A program made the position numbers and the translations under genes. Under the pieces are notes generated by a model. It did no database searches, had not been told where the DNA came from, and saw nothing but the letters and a program-made list of their open reading frames with translations. This document shows positions 1-7,590 of a DNA stretch of 14,399 nt, piece after piece. This DNA is from Flavobacteriales bacterium (GTDB lineage: Bacteria; Bacteroidota; Bacteroidia; Flavobacteriales; BACL11): positions 1 through 14,399 of the forward strand of contig NYTT01000066.1 of NCBI GenBank assembly GCA_002683775.1. Reading direction: 5' to 3'. Each line of letters starts with the position of its first letter. The first letter of the stretch is position 1.

Positions 1-35
1 TCTACACTATCACCAACTTTAAGATCTTGTATCAT
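1..35 (-). CDS. possible start of an unidentified gene (partial, runs off the window)
   Basis: On the minus strand an ATG at 35-33 opens a frame reading MIQDLKVGDSV to the window edge. Its ATG overlaps the TGA of a 20-codon frame (32-94) as ATGA, an arrangement typical of coupled genes downstream of mutL. Only 11 residues are visible. The LKVGD string recurs in many unrelated domains, so no family can be assigned. It may be chance. Confidence 0.2.
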   Translation of the reverse strand, partial: MIQDLKVGDSV

Positions 36-94
36 CGGGTATTAGGAGAATTGAAGCTATTAGGTAATTGGCTAAATGAAGTTGGTCTATACAT
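32..94 (-). CDS. 20-codon frame directly after mutL, uncertain
   Basis: The frame starts with ATG one base after the mutL stop (TAA-A-ATG) and reads MYRPTSFSQLP..., ending with TGA after 20 codons. The tight spacing suggests translational coupling to mutL. From memory, rhomboid protease genes follow mutL in several Flavobacteriia and can begin with a similar RPTSF-QLP stretch. This could therefore be the remnant of such a gene, a leader peptide, or chance. No hydrophobic helix follows in any frame, so an intact rhomboid is excluded here. Confidence 0.2.
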   Translation of the reverse strand: MYRPTSFSQLPNSFNSPNTR

Positions 95-95
95 T

Positions 96-1832
96 TTAAA
101 AGTATTTATCTAAATCTTCAATTCTTAGATTTATCATTGTTCTCTTTTTGCTTGGGCATACGCTAGGAGATTCACATTTAAGTAACTCTTCTTTTATCAT
201 TCTTTGTTCATCGTTACTAAGTTTTTTTTGTTTGGATATTGCAAGAGATATAGCTAATGATTTAGCTAGATTTTTTTTAACATCTAATTTGATTTCATCA
301 CTAATTTTATTCTGTTCAATAATATTTTCAATTAAAGGCTGTAAATTGGTCTCTTGACACTCATTTGGTATTCCATTAAACACCAATTCATTTTTCTTTA
401 TTTTAAATAAAAACCCTATTTTATTAAGTTCATTTTTTATGCTACTAACAATTTTGATGTCATTAGTATTTAGTTTTATACTTTTTGGAAATAGTAATGT
501 TTGTGATTTTGATTTTTCACTTTTAAATGCATTTTTATAATATTCAAATAAGATTCTCTTGTGTGCTCTTCTTTGATGTATAAGTAAAAGACCATTATCG
601 TTTGGGTAAACTATATAGCAATTTCCAATTTGAAATGTTTTTTCAATCTTTTTATCTGTGAATTCTTGTATGATATTTTCTTGTAGATACTCTCTATTAT
701 CATCATAGCTCTTGTTCTTTTTGTCGTTAAATGGATTGTAATTCGAATCAACTTTAATAACAGGTTCTTTAATGTTCTCAGATTTTCTTAAACTAATATC
801 TATATCAAATGCTTGCTCTTGTGAAAAATCAATAGATGGTGCAATGTTATATGATCCAAGTGACTTTTTAACTGTTGCTCGTATTATTGCATAAATAGAT
901 TTTTCATCTTCAAATTTAATCTCTGTTTTGCTTGGATGAATATTTATATCTATTAAATTCGTATCAATACTTAAGTTTATAAAGTAAGAAGGGAAATAAT
1001 TTTGAGGTATAACTTCTTCAAATGCTTTTTTAATAGCATGATTCAAATAATTATTTTTGATAAATCTATTATTAACAAAGAAATACTGTTCTCCTCTTGT
1101 TCGTTTAGCAGATTCCGGTTTTCCAATGAATCCGTTTAATGTCACAAGTGAAGTTTGTTCCTCTATTGGTACTAAACTCTCATTTTTTTTATTGCCAAAG
1201 ACATTGACAATACGTTGTCTGAAATTTGATTGAGGCAGATGGTAAAGTTCATTGTTATTACTGAAAAATTGCATTTTTACCTTTGGGTTCGATAACGAAA
1301 CTCTACAGAATTCTTCTGTAATATGTCTGAGCTCTACCTGATCAGATTTTAAAAAATTCCTTCTTGCGGGTACATTGTAAAATAGATTCTTAACTTTAAT
1401 TGAAGTCCCATTTGTGGATGAACATTCATTGTTTTTCTTAATCTCACTTCCTTCTATTATTAATAGAGTTCCTAATTCATCTTCTGTTAATTTTGAGTTA
1501 AGTTCAACATGAGATATTGCTGCAATTGATGCCAATGCTTCCCCTCTAAACCCCATACTTTTAATGTTGAATAAATCATTTGCATTTTTTATCTTTGATG
1601 TTGCATGACGTTCAAAACAAATTTTTGCATCTTCTTTGCTCATCCCACATCCATTATCAATGATTTGTATGAGTGTCTTTCCAGCGTCTTTAATATATAG
1701 TTTGATTTCGTTGGCTCCTGCGTCTAATGCATTTTCAAGTAGCTCTTTAACCGCTGAAGCAGGTCGTTGTATTACTTCTCCTGCTGCAATTTGATTTGCA
1801 ACATGATCTGGTAGCAATTGTATAATATTCAA
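96..1832 (-). CDS. mutL: DNA mismatch repair protein MutL
   Basis: MutL is the cytosolic ATPase that links MutS mismatch recognition to strand processing. The N-terminal GHKL ATPase shows ENALDAG (33-39), DNGCGM (59-64), RHATSKI (75-81) and GFRGEAL (94-100). The transducer region shows NVPARRNFLKS (153-163), VNNRFIKN (253-260) and NIHPSKTEIKF (297-307). A low-complexity linker (about 330-395) leads to a C-terminal dimerisation domain. The 578 residues are near the family length. The start is TTG at 1832-1830: an in-frame TAA lies three codons upstream, no ATG is available, and the resulting N-terminus (NIIQLLPDHVANQIAAGEV) matches the family's usual start. The endonuclease motif DQHA-x2-E-x4-E is degenerate: residues 419-430 read HQRRAHKRILFE, keeping only Q and the last E. 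The CPHGRP-like motif is CPSKKR (559-564). It probably shares an mRNA with the small gene 12 bp upstream. Confidence 0.97.
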   Translation of the reverse strand: MNIIQLLPDHVANQIAAGEVIQRPASAVKELLENALDAGANEIKLYIKDAGKTLIQIIDNGCGMSKEDAKICFERHATSKIKNANDLFNIKSMGFRGEALASIAAISHVELNSKLTEDELGTLLIIEGSEIKKNNECSSTNGTSIKVKNLFYNVPARRNFLKSDQVELRHITEEFCRVSLSNPKVKMQFFSNNNELYHLPQSNFRQRIVNVFGNKKNESLVPIEEQTSLVTLNGFIGKPESAKRTRGEQYFFVNNRFIKNNYLNHAIKKAFEEVIPQNYFPSYFINLSIDTNLIDINIHPSKTEIKFEDEKSIYAIIRATVKKSLGSYNIAPSIDFSQEQAFDIDISLRKSENIKEPVIKVDSNYNPFNDKKNKSYDDNREYLQENIIQEFTDKKIEKTFQIGNCYIVYPNDNGLLLIHQRRAHKRILFEYYKNAFKSEKSKSQTLLFPKSIKLNTNDIKIVSSIKNELNKIGFLFKIKKNELVFNGIPNECQETNLQPLIENIIEQNKISDEIKLDVKKNLAKSLAISLAISKQKKLSNDEQRMIKEELLKCESPSVCPSKKRTMINLRIEDLDKYF

Positions 1833-1844
1833 AGTGATTTAGAC

Positions 1845-2081
1845 TTAATTAGTGATAAAAATGAATGCAAGCAAAGATAAAATAATAATTAAAAATATAA
1901 TTCTAATATTTCTGCCTTTTTGATGTTTAATTGTTGACTTAGAATTAAACTTTATTTTTTTATTAATATTAGTAGTTTTTTTATATATTCTTTCTTTTCT
2001 TTCATCATAGTATCTTGGTTTGAAAATAAACTCTTTAGGATTTTTACTATTGAAAAATGATGGAAGTTTTGGTGCTATCAT
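1845..2081 (-). CDS. small conserved single-pass membrane protein upstream of mutL
   Basis: This is a 78-residue basic protein. Its N-terminal part (1-55) is soluble and lysine-rich and contains KEFIFKPRYYDERKERI. It ends in one membrane helix (about 59-77, IRIIFLIIILSLLAFIFI). The FxPRYYDE-K-E signature followed by a C-terminal helix resembles, from memory, small proteins found beside mutL in Flavobacteriia. Some of those carry the misleading label 'riboflavin synthase subunit beta', and nothing here resembles a riboflavin enzyme. The orientation with one C-terminal anchor suggests the basic domain stays in the cytosol. The gene starts with ATG, 4 nt after a promoter-like box, and ends 12 bp before the mutL start, so the two likely form an operon. 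The function is unknown. Confidence 0.8.
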   Translation of the reverse strand: MIAPKLPSFFNSKNPKEFIFKPRYYDERKERIYKKTTNINKKIKFNSKSTIKHQKGRNIRIIFLIIILSLLAFIFITN

Positions 2082-2085
2082 ATTA

Positions 2086-2093
2086 CAAAAGTA
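2086..2093 (-). promoter_or_regulatory. TAnnTTTG promoter box for the small gene-mutL operon
   Basis: The minus strand reads TACTTTTG, a perfect match to the Bacteroidota -7 consensus TAnnTTTG. It is followed by TAAT and the ATG of the small gene at 2081. No clear -33 TTG is present. The 4-nt spacing places the expected transcription start at or next to the ATG. Confidence 0.5.
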
Positions 2094-2175
2094 TTAAAAT
2101 TTAAAAGTTAATAAGTCATATATTTATTATTGTTAATATGTTAAAATGTAGTGATCAATTTTTAATTTTACAATA

Positions 2176-5127
2176 ATGTTTAGACATATTTTACTTATAC
2201 TATTTTTTGCAATTTCATCTTTGTTTACAAAGAATCTATTTGCTCAAGATAATGCTGTTTTTTTGAATGAAAATCGTCAATGGGCAGACAGTATTATGTT
2301 ATCACTTTCTGAAGATGAACGAATTGCTCAACTGTTTATGGTTGCAGCTTACTCTAACAAGGGTGAGCAACATAGAGATGATATAGAATATTTGATTAGA
2401 AGATATAAAATTGGTGGATTAATGTTTCTTCAGGGCGGACCTGTAAGACAAGCAAAGCTTACAAATTATTATCAATCTATATCCAAAACACCATTGATGG
2501 TTGCTATTGATGGTGAATGGGGCGTTTCAATGAGATTAGATTCTTGCCTTAGGTTTCCTTGGCAAATGACCCTAGGAGCTATTAAAGATAGTTCTTTAAT
2601 TTACCAAATGGGTGTTGAAGTTGCCCGCCAATGTAAGATGTTGGGAATACATATCAACTTTGCACCTGTTGTTGATGTAAACTCAAATCCTAACAACCCT
2701 ATTATAAATAATCGATCATTTGGAGAAGACCCTTACAACGTTGCTAAACTAGGCTTAGCATATATGCAAGGAATGCAAGACAACAATATTCTGGCATGCG
2801 CAAAGCATTTTCCTGGACATGGTGATACTGATACTGATTCACACCATACCTTACCTGTTGTCAACCAATTAAAGTATAGATTAAAAGAAGTAGAGTTAAT
2901 TCCTTTTCAAAAAATGATTGATAATGGATTAGGCTCTGTTATGGTTGCTCATTTGTCAATACCATCGCTAGATCCAGCTAAGAATTCTCCCGTATCTTTA
3001 TCTTCAAAAGTTGTAAATGGATTGTTAAAGACAGAGATGGGTTTTACTGGACTTTCAATAACAGATGCACTTAATATGAAGGGTGTTAGTAATTTCTATT
3101 CACCAGGAATTGTTGATGTAAAGGCTTTACTTGCTGGAAATGATGTATTACTCTTTGCTGAAGATATTCCTAAAGCAATAAATGAGATAAATAACGCAAT
3201 AAAAAGTAATTTAATAACTCAAACAGAAATAGACGAAAGATGCCATAAAATTTTAATGGCTAAGAGGTGGTTTGGTCTTGATTCTTATAAACCAGTGGAT
3301 GAATTAGCTATTAATGATAGTATTGTCTTAAGAAAAACAGAGCTTTTAAATAAAAAGTTGATAGAGTCTTCTCTGACTTTATTACAAAATTATGATGGAT
3401 TAATTCCCTTGAAAAGATTAGATACTTTGAAGCTAGCATCAATATCAATTGGTGCAGATGTAGAGCCATTTCAACAAATGTTATCTAATTATGCTTCAAT
3501 TACCCATTTTTCAATTCCTGAAAAATTTTCTCTTTCTCAGAAGGTTGAGCTTTTAAATAAATTGTCAGAGTATAATTTAGTTATCGCTAGTGTTCATAAG
3601 TCCAATGCTAATGCTTGGAAACCATATAAGATTTCTAAAGAAATTGATATGCTTTTGCAAGCAATTTCATTACAATCTAAGATTATCGTAAATTTATTTG
3701 CTAATCCATACAGTATCAATTCTTTTTTAAGAGTTAGGAATTTTGATGGTCTGATTTTGTCTTATCAAAATAGTGATTTGTCACAGAAACAAACAGCTCA
3801 AGCAATTTTTGGAGGGATCGGTATTAATGGTAAAATACCTGTGTCAACAAAGCATTTTAGTTTAAGTTCTGGACTGAGAACTGAATCTATAAGAATGAGT
3901 TTCTGCATGATTGAAGAGGTAGATATTAGATCTGATTTAGTTGTCAAAATAGATAGTATAGTTGAGAATGCAATTTTAGAGGAAGCTACACCAGGCTGTC
4001 AAATTTTAATTGCGAAAGAAGGAAAAGTTTTTTTTAAAAAATCATATGGGTATCATACATATGACAAAAAAATAAAAGTGAAAAATTCTGATGTCTACGA
4101 TATTGCATCCATAACTAAAATTGCTTCAACTGTTCCTCTATTGATGCAAATGGTTGATCAAGAAAAGTTAAATTTGAATGATAAACTTGGTCAATATTTA
4201 GATCTTGATTTTTCTAACAAAGAGTTTTTAAAAATACGTGATGTGTTAGCCCACCAAGCTGGACTTCTTCCATGGATTCCTTTTTATAAACAAACATTAT
4301 ATAAGGATTCTACTTCAAGCTTTATGAAGCTTAGAGATACACTATATAGTGAAAAGTACAGTCAAGAATTCCCGATCGAAGTTGCAAGAAATATTTATCT
4401 CCATTATTCATACACAGATAGCATCTTAAAACAAATTGTAGAAACAGATTTATTAGATAATAAAAATAAATATTGTTATTCTGATTTAGGTTATTATTTA
4501 CTGCAGGAGATTATAGAGACTAATTTTTCTGATAACAGGAAATTAAATGAATTATCGGCTGATTTTTTTTATAAGAAGTTAGGTATGGAGAATCTTGGGT
4601 TTAATCCTTTACAAAGATTAGATTCATCAAGAATAATTCCAACTGAAATGGATTTTGAATTTAGGAGTCAGGTTCTAAATGGTTACGTTCACGATATGGG
4701 TGCTGCAATGAAGGGAGGTGTAAGTGGTCATGCTGGTCTTTTCTCTAATTCGAATGACCTTGCAAAGTTAATGCAACTATTTTTACAAAATGGTGAATAT
4801 GCACAAGAAAGATATATTTCTAAGGAGGTAGTAAATGATTTTACAAAATATCAATTTTCTGAAAATGATAATAGAAGAGGGGCTGGTTTTGATAAAGCGA
4901 GATTAAAAAATCAAGAAGGTGGTCCAGCAAGTGATAACGCAAGTGAATTTGGTTTTGGTCATTCTGGCTTTACGGGAACATTAGCTTGGGCAGATCCTGA
5001 AAGTAATTTAGTTTATATATTTTTATCAAACAGAATTTATCCTGACTCTTCAAATAAGAAATTAATTTCTATGAATGTAAGAACAGAGATAATGAATATT
5101 ATTTATGAAAGTTTACATGCAAGATAA
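2176..5127 (+). CDS. secreted GH3 beta-N-acetylglucosaminidase-type domain fused to a serine beta-lactamase-like domain
   Basis: This 983-residue envelope enzyme has two catalytic parts. A signal peptide (1-23, cleavage near FAQ-D) is followed by a GH3 barrel (about 35-370). The barrel carries the NagZ-type motif KHFPGHG (210-216) with D221-S-H223, the expected His/Asp acid-base dyad, and the likely nucleophile D297 in SITDALNMKG. A GH3 C-terminal-like domain (about 385-560) follows. The last third (about 585-983) is a class C beta-lactamase or D-alanyl carboxypeptidase fold with S645-I-T-K648, Y768-S-D (in place of YxN) and H929-S-G (in place of KTG). The NagZ-type motif suggests removal of GlcNAc from peptidoglycan fragments. 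The serine hydrolase could act on the peptide or on an ester or amide, but its substrate cannot be read from the sequence. Fusions of this type are known in Bacteroidota. The end overlaps bshA. No convincing promoter or Shine-Dalgarno sequence is visible upstream. Confidence 0.92.
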   Translation: MFRHILLILFFAISSLFTKNLFAQDNAVFLNENRQWADSIMLSLSEDERIAQLFMVAAYSNKGEQHRDDIEYLIRRYKIGGLMFLQGGPVRQAKLTNYYQSISKTPLMVAIDGEWGVSMRLDSCLRFPWQMTLGAIKDSSLIYQMGVEVARQCKMLGIHINFAPVVDVNSNPNNPIINNRSFGEDPYNVAKLGLAYMQGMQDNNILACAKHFPGHGDTDTDSHHTLPVVNQLKYRLKEVELIPFQKMIDNGLGSVMVAHLSIPSLDPAKNSPVSLSSKVVNGLLKTEMGFTGLSITDALNMKGVSNFYSPGIVDVKALLAGNDVLLFAEDIPKAINEINNAIKSNLITQTEIDERCHKILMAKRWFGLDSYKPVDELAINDSIVLRKTELLNKKLIESSLTLLQNYDGLIPLKRLDTLKLASISIGADVEPFQQMLSNYASITHFSIPEKFSLSQKVELLNKLSEYNLVIASVHKSNANAWKPYKISKEIDMLLQAISLQSKIIVNLFANPYSINSFLRVRNFDGLILSYQNSDLSQKQTAQAIFGGIGINGKIPVSTKHFSLSSGLRTESIRMSFCMIEEVDIRSDLVVKIDSIVENAILEEATPGCQILIAKEGKVFFKKSYGYHTYDKKIKVKNSDVYDIASITKIASTVPLLMQMVDQEKLNLNDKLGQYLDLDFSNKEFLKIRDVLAHQAGLLPWIPFYKQTLYKDSTSSFMKLRDTLYSEKYSQEFPIEVARNIYLHYSYTDSILKQIVETDLLDNKNKYCYSDLGYYLLQEIIETNFSDNRKLNELSADFFYKKLGMENLGFNPLQRLDSSRIIPTEMDFEFRSQVLNGYVHDMGAAMKGGVSGHAGLFSNSNDLAKLMQLFLQNGEYAQERYISKEVVNDFTKYQFSENDNRRGAGFDKARLKNQEGGPASDNASEFGFGHSGFTGTLAWADPESNLVYIFLSNRIYPDSSNKKLISMNVRTEIMNIIYESLHAR

Positions 5128-6265
5128 TTTAAGAATTGGTATTGTTTGCTACCCCACATATGGTGGGAGTGGAGTTATTGCAACTGAACTTGGTATTGCA
5201 CTTGCTAATTTGGGTCATCAGGTACATTTTATTTCATATGATAAGCCGTTTAGGTTAGATTTATTGTCAGCAAAAATATTTTATCATGAAGTTACGATAC
5301 CTGATTATCCACTGTTTGAATATACCCCATATGAGCTTAATCTAACTTCTAAATTAGTAGATGTCGCGATTAGTGAAAAGTTAGATTTACTTCATGTTCA
5401 CTATGCTATTCCACATGCAAGTGCAGCAGTCAACGCTAAGAAGATATTAGAGACCTACGGTATAGATTTACCTATTGTTACTACCTTACATGGTACGGAT
5501 ATAACTCTCTTGGGTAAAGATAAATCTTTTAAGCCTGTTATTGAATATGCAATTAATATGTCAGATGTAGTTACTGCTGTTTCAGAAAGTCTAAGGTCTG
5601 AGACACTTGAACATTTTAATATCAAAAATCATATTGTAACCATACCTAATTTTATTGATTTAAGTTTATATGACATCAAAACAAATAATCTTCATAGATC
5701 TAATTATGCAAATAAAGATGAAGTTTTAATTACTCATGTATCTAATTTTAGAAAAGTAAAACGAGTTTATGATGTGATAGAAATATTTGAAAAAGTCTCT
5801 AAAGTTATATCGGCAAAATTATTAATGATAGGAGATGGGCCTGAAAGATTAGTTGCTGAGCAACTTTGCCGAGCAAAAGGTCTAACTGATAAGGTTAAAT
5901 TTTTGGGAAAACTGAGAGATGTTGAAAAAGTACTTATTATATCAGATGTTTTTGTTTTACCATCGTCTACAGAAAGTTTTGGTTTAGTTGCTCTTGAAGC
6001 TATGGCATGCGCTACTGCTGTAATCTCAACAAATTGTGGGGGTATATCTGAAGTTAATATTGATGGTAAAACAGGTTTTTTATCAGATGTTGGCGATGTC
6101 AGTAAGATGGCTAATGATACGGTTAAACTACTTGAAGATAAAAATTTGTTAGACAAATTTAAACATAATGCATTAGTTCATTCAAAATCTTATTCACTTC
6201 ATAATATTTTACCACAATACAATAGAATTTATAAAGAATTATGCCAATTGAAAAAAAACAAATAA
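5105..6265 (+). CDS. bshA: N-acetyl-alpha-D-glucosaminyl L-malate synthase BshA
   Basis: BshA is a GT4 retaining glycosyltransferase that joins UDP-GlcNAc to L-malate, the first step of bacillithiol synthesis in the cytosol. The family-specific N-terminus IGIVCYPTYGGSGVIATELG (11-30) is present. So are HVHYAIPHA (97-105), TTLHGTDITLLG (126-137), AVSESL (158-163), IPNFID (180-185), HVSNFRKVKR (211-220) and GDGPE (243-247). The donor-site EX7E motif is E290-SFGLVAL-E298, followed by NCGGISE. Length (386) is normal. The ATG at 5105 gives MKVYMQDNLRIGIV; the ATG at 5117 (MQDNLRIGIV) is closer to the family start and may be the real one. Either start overlaps the upstream glycosidase gene (23 or 11 bp), and the 3' end overlaps coaE by 25 bp, so translation is probably coupled. 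bshB and bshC are not in the window. Confidence 0.95.
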   Translation: MKVYMQDNLRIGIVCYPTYGGSGVIATELGIALANLGHQVHFISYDKPFRLDLLSAKIFYHEVTIPDYPLFEYTPYELNLTSKLVDVAISEKLDLLHVHYAIPHASAAVNAKKILETYGIDLPIVTTLHGTDITLLGKDKSFKPVIEYAINMSDVVTAVSESLRSETLEHFNIKNHIVTIPNFIDLSLYDIKTNNLHRSNYANKDEVLITHVSNFRKVKRVYDVIEIFEKVSKVISAKLLMIGDGPERLVAEQLCRAKGLTDKVKFLGKLRDVEKVLIISDVFVLPSSTESFGLVALEAMACATAVISTNCGGISEVNIDGKTGFLSDVGDVSKMANDTVKLLEDKNLLDKFKHNALVHSKSYSLHNILPQYNRIYKELCQLKKNK

Positions 6266-6834
6266 AAGTTGGAATAACTGGTGCAATTGGTGCAGGAAAG
6301 ACTTTTGTTTCATCAATTTTTGAGAAATTAGGATTTCCGGTTTTTAACTCAGATATTGAAGCTAAGAAGTGTATGCAAAGTGATAAGTATTTAATAGAAA
6401 AGATTAAAGTTTTTTTTGGAGATAAGGTTTATGAGAACAACATTTTGCAAAAAAATATTTTATCAGAGATTATTTTTAATGATAATGAAAAGTTGAAATC
6501 ACTTAATCACTTAATTCACCCAGTTGTTTCTAAAAATTTTATTAATTGGTGTGCACTTCAAAATTCAGATATAATAATTAAAGAAGCGGCAATCTTATTT
6601 GAAAGTGGCTCGAATGATATCTTAGATAAGATTATTTGTGTTTCTGCAGAAGAGGAAATTAGAATCAAAAGGGTAATGTCGCGTGATAAATGTGATAAAA
6701 ATCATGTTCTAACTATCATGAGTAAACAAATGACTCAGAAACAGAAGGAAAAATTATCAGATTTTATAATTATTAACAATGATAAAAAGCTACTAATTCC
6801 TCAAATTGTTGATGTAATTACAAAAATAAGTTAG
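6241..6834 (+). CDS. coaE: dephospho-CoA kinase
   Basis: CoaE phosphorylates the 3'-hydroxyl of the dephospho-CoA ribose with ATP, the last step of CoA synthesis in the cytosol. The P-loop is GAIGAGKT (14-21), slightly off the usual GGIGSGKS. It is followed by VFNSDIEAKK (34-43), which carries the conserved Asp, then LIHPVV (95-100), KEAAILFESG (113-122, the substrate-side ExPLLFE region) and VMSRD (144-148, lid arginine). At 197 residues it has the usual family length. The ATG at 6241 lies inside the end of bshA, and the stop overlaps the end of the convergent Sua5-like gene by 17 bp. It is likely the last gene of the glycosidase-bshA-coaE unit. Confidence 0.94.
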   Translation: MPIEKKQIKVGITGAIGAGKTFVSSIFEKLGFPVFNSDIEAKKCMQSDKYLIEKIKVFFGDKVYENNILQKNILSEIIFNDNEKLKSLNHLIHPVVSKNFINWCALQNSDIIIKEAAILFESGSNDILDKIICVSAEEEIRIKRVMSRDKCDKNHVLTIMSKQMTQKQKEKLSDFIIINNDKKLLIPQIVDVITKIS

Positions 6835-7438
6835 TATCACCTTTTCCTTTACGTGTAACTACTGCAATATTATTTGTACAGTTTACAATTGTAGAGGGAA
6901 TACTATCGCCATATCCATCAGAAATAACAATATCAACTTTCTTGCCTAAATATTCATGTATTAAATCAGGATCAGTAATGTATTCTATTAACATATCTGG
7001 ATTTTTTACTGATGTTGTTGCTATTGGATTACCAAGCTCTTTTACTAGTTTTCTTGCAATATTGTTATTTGGTATTCTAATTCCAATTTCTTTTTTTTTG
7101 TTTTTAAAAATCTTAGGAATACTAGTATTTGCATTTAGTATAAACGTGTAAGGACCTGGAAGAGCCTTCTTCATTAGTTTATATGTGTTAGTATCTAAGT
7201 GTTTAGTAAAATTTGAAATATGACTCAAATCATAGCAGATAAATGAAAGATTATGTTTTTTGATGTTGAGATTCTTAATCTTACATAGTCTTTCCATTGC
7301 TTTCTTATTGTAGATGTCACATCCAACTGCATATACAGTGTCTGTGGGATATACTATTACTCCTCCTTGTTGTAAGCAATCTACTGCAAGTTTTATTAAT
7401 CTTGGGTTAGGATTTTCTTTATTAATATTTAGTAGCAT
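6818..7438 (-). CDS. Sua5/YciO/YrdC family protein, probable L-threonylcarbamoyladenylate synthase
   Basis: Proteins of this family make threonylcarbamoyl-AMP from threonine, bicarbonate and ATP for the t6A37 modification of ANN-decoding tRNAs, working with the TsaBDE proteins. Visible YrdC-domain motifs are GGVIVYPTDTVYAVGCDI (25-42), SFICYDLSHIS (65-75), LPGPYTFILNA (93-103), IGIRIPNN (118-125) and PIATTSVK (138-145). At 206 residues it is the short form without the C-terminal Sua5 domain. The CDLSxIS and LPGPYTFIL wording looks more like the YciO branch, whose activity is less settled, so no gene symbol is assigned. Its ATG overlaps the stop of a 39-residue gene (TAATG). Its 3' end converges on coaE with a 17-bp overlap. 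Confidence 0.9.
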   Translation of the reverse strand: MLLNINKENPNPRLIKLAVDCLQQGGVIVYPTDTVYAVGCDIYNKKAMERLCKIKNLNIKKHNLSFICYDLSHISNFTKHLDTNTYKLMKKALPGPYTFILNANTSIPKIFKNKKKEIGIRIPNNNIARKLVKELGNPIATTSVKNPDMLIEYITDPDLIHEYLGKKVDIVISDGYGDSIPSTIVNCTNNIAVVTRKGKGDTNLFL

Positions 7439-7557
7439 TAGCTAATAAAATATTGAATAATAAAATATAGTATTGCTAAATCCAAAAAAAGTAGAATTCC
7501 AAATACTGTGGGATTTAGATTATACATTTCCTTAAGTTTTTTCCAAAAATCATCCAT
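7438..7557 (-). CDS. 39-residue single-pass membrane protein coupled to the Sua5-like gene
   Basis: The ATG at 7557-7555 opens a 39-codon frame starting MDDFWKKLKEMYNLNPTVFG and ending in TAA at 7440-7438. A short charged N-terminus (1-16) precedes one hydrophobic helix (about 17-38, VFGILLFLDLAILYFIIQYF). The stop shares one base with the next gene's ATG (TAATG), the classic termination-reinitiation arrangement, and without this frame the 152-bp gap would be empty. A box one mismatch from TAnnTTTG ends 4 nt before the ATG, the same spacing as at two confirmed genes in the window. No family is recognised. It could assist membrane placement of a partner or simply couple translation. The overlap and the clean amphipathic-plus-helix design make a real gene likely. 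Confidence 0.6.
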   Translation of the reverse strand: MDDFWKKLKEMYNLNPTVFGILLFLDLAILYFIIQYFIS

Positions 7558-7561
7558 ATTG

Positions 7562-7569
7562 CTAAATTA
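7562..7569 (-). promoter_or_regulatory. weak TAnnTTTG-like box for the 39-residue gene
   Basis: The minus strand reads TAATTTAG, one base off TAnnTTTG, followed by CAAT and ATG. The spacing to the ATG is identical to that at 2086-2093 and 9011-9018. The single mismatch makes it less certain than those two. Confidence 0.3.
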
Positions 7570-7573
7570 TCAA

Positions 7574-7587
7574 ATTCAAATTTGAAT
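7574..7587. repeat. 14-bp perfect palindrome
   Basis: ATTCAAATTTGAAT is its own reverse complement and lies between the rlmD stop and the 39-residue gene. It could bind a dimeric regulator or form a short stem. No second copy was noticed in the window. It is AT-rich, so chance cannot be excluded. Confidence 0.35.
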
Positions 7588-7590
7588 CAT

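Noticed and set aside
1845..2081. Riboflavin synthase function for the small membrane protein
   Set aside because: That label is attached, from memory, to similar proteins in databases, but a 78-residue basic protein with one helix cannot be riboflavin synthase.
2119..2126. TATATTTA as a promoter for the GH3 fusion gene
   Set aside because: The final G of TAnnTTTG is missing and the distance to the ATG is about 50 nt. In such AT-rich sequence this is weak evidence.
5767..6156. 129-codon open frame on the minus strand inside bshA
   Set aside because: It is antisense to strongly conserved BshA glycosyltransferase motifs, and its translation has no recognisable domain.
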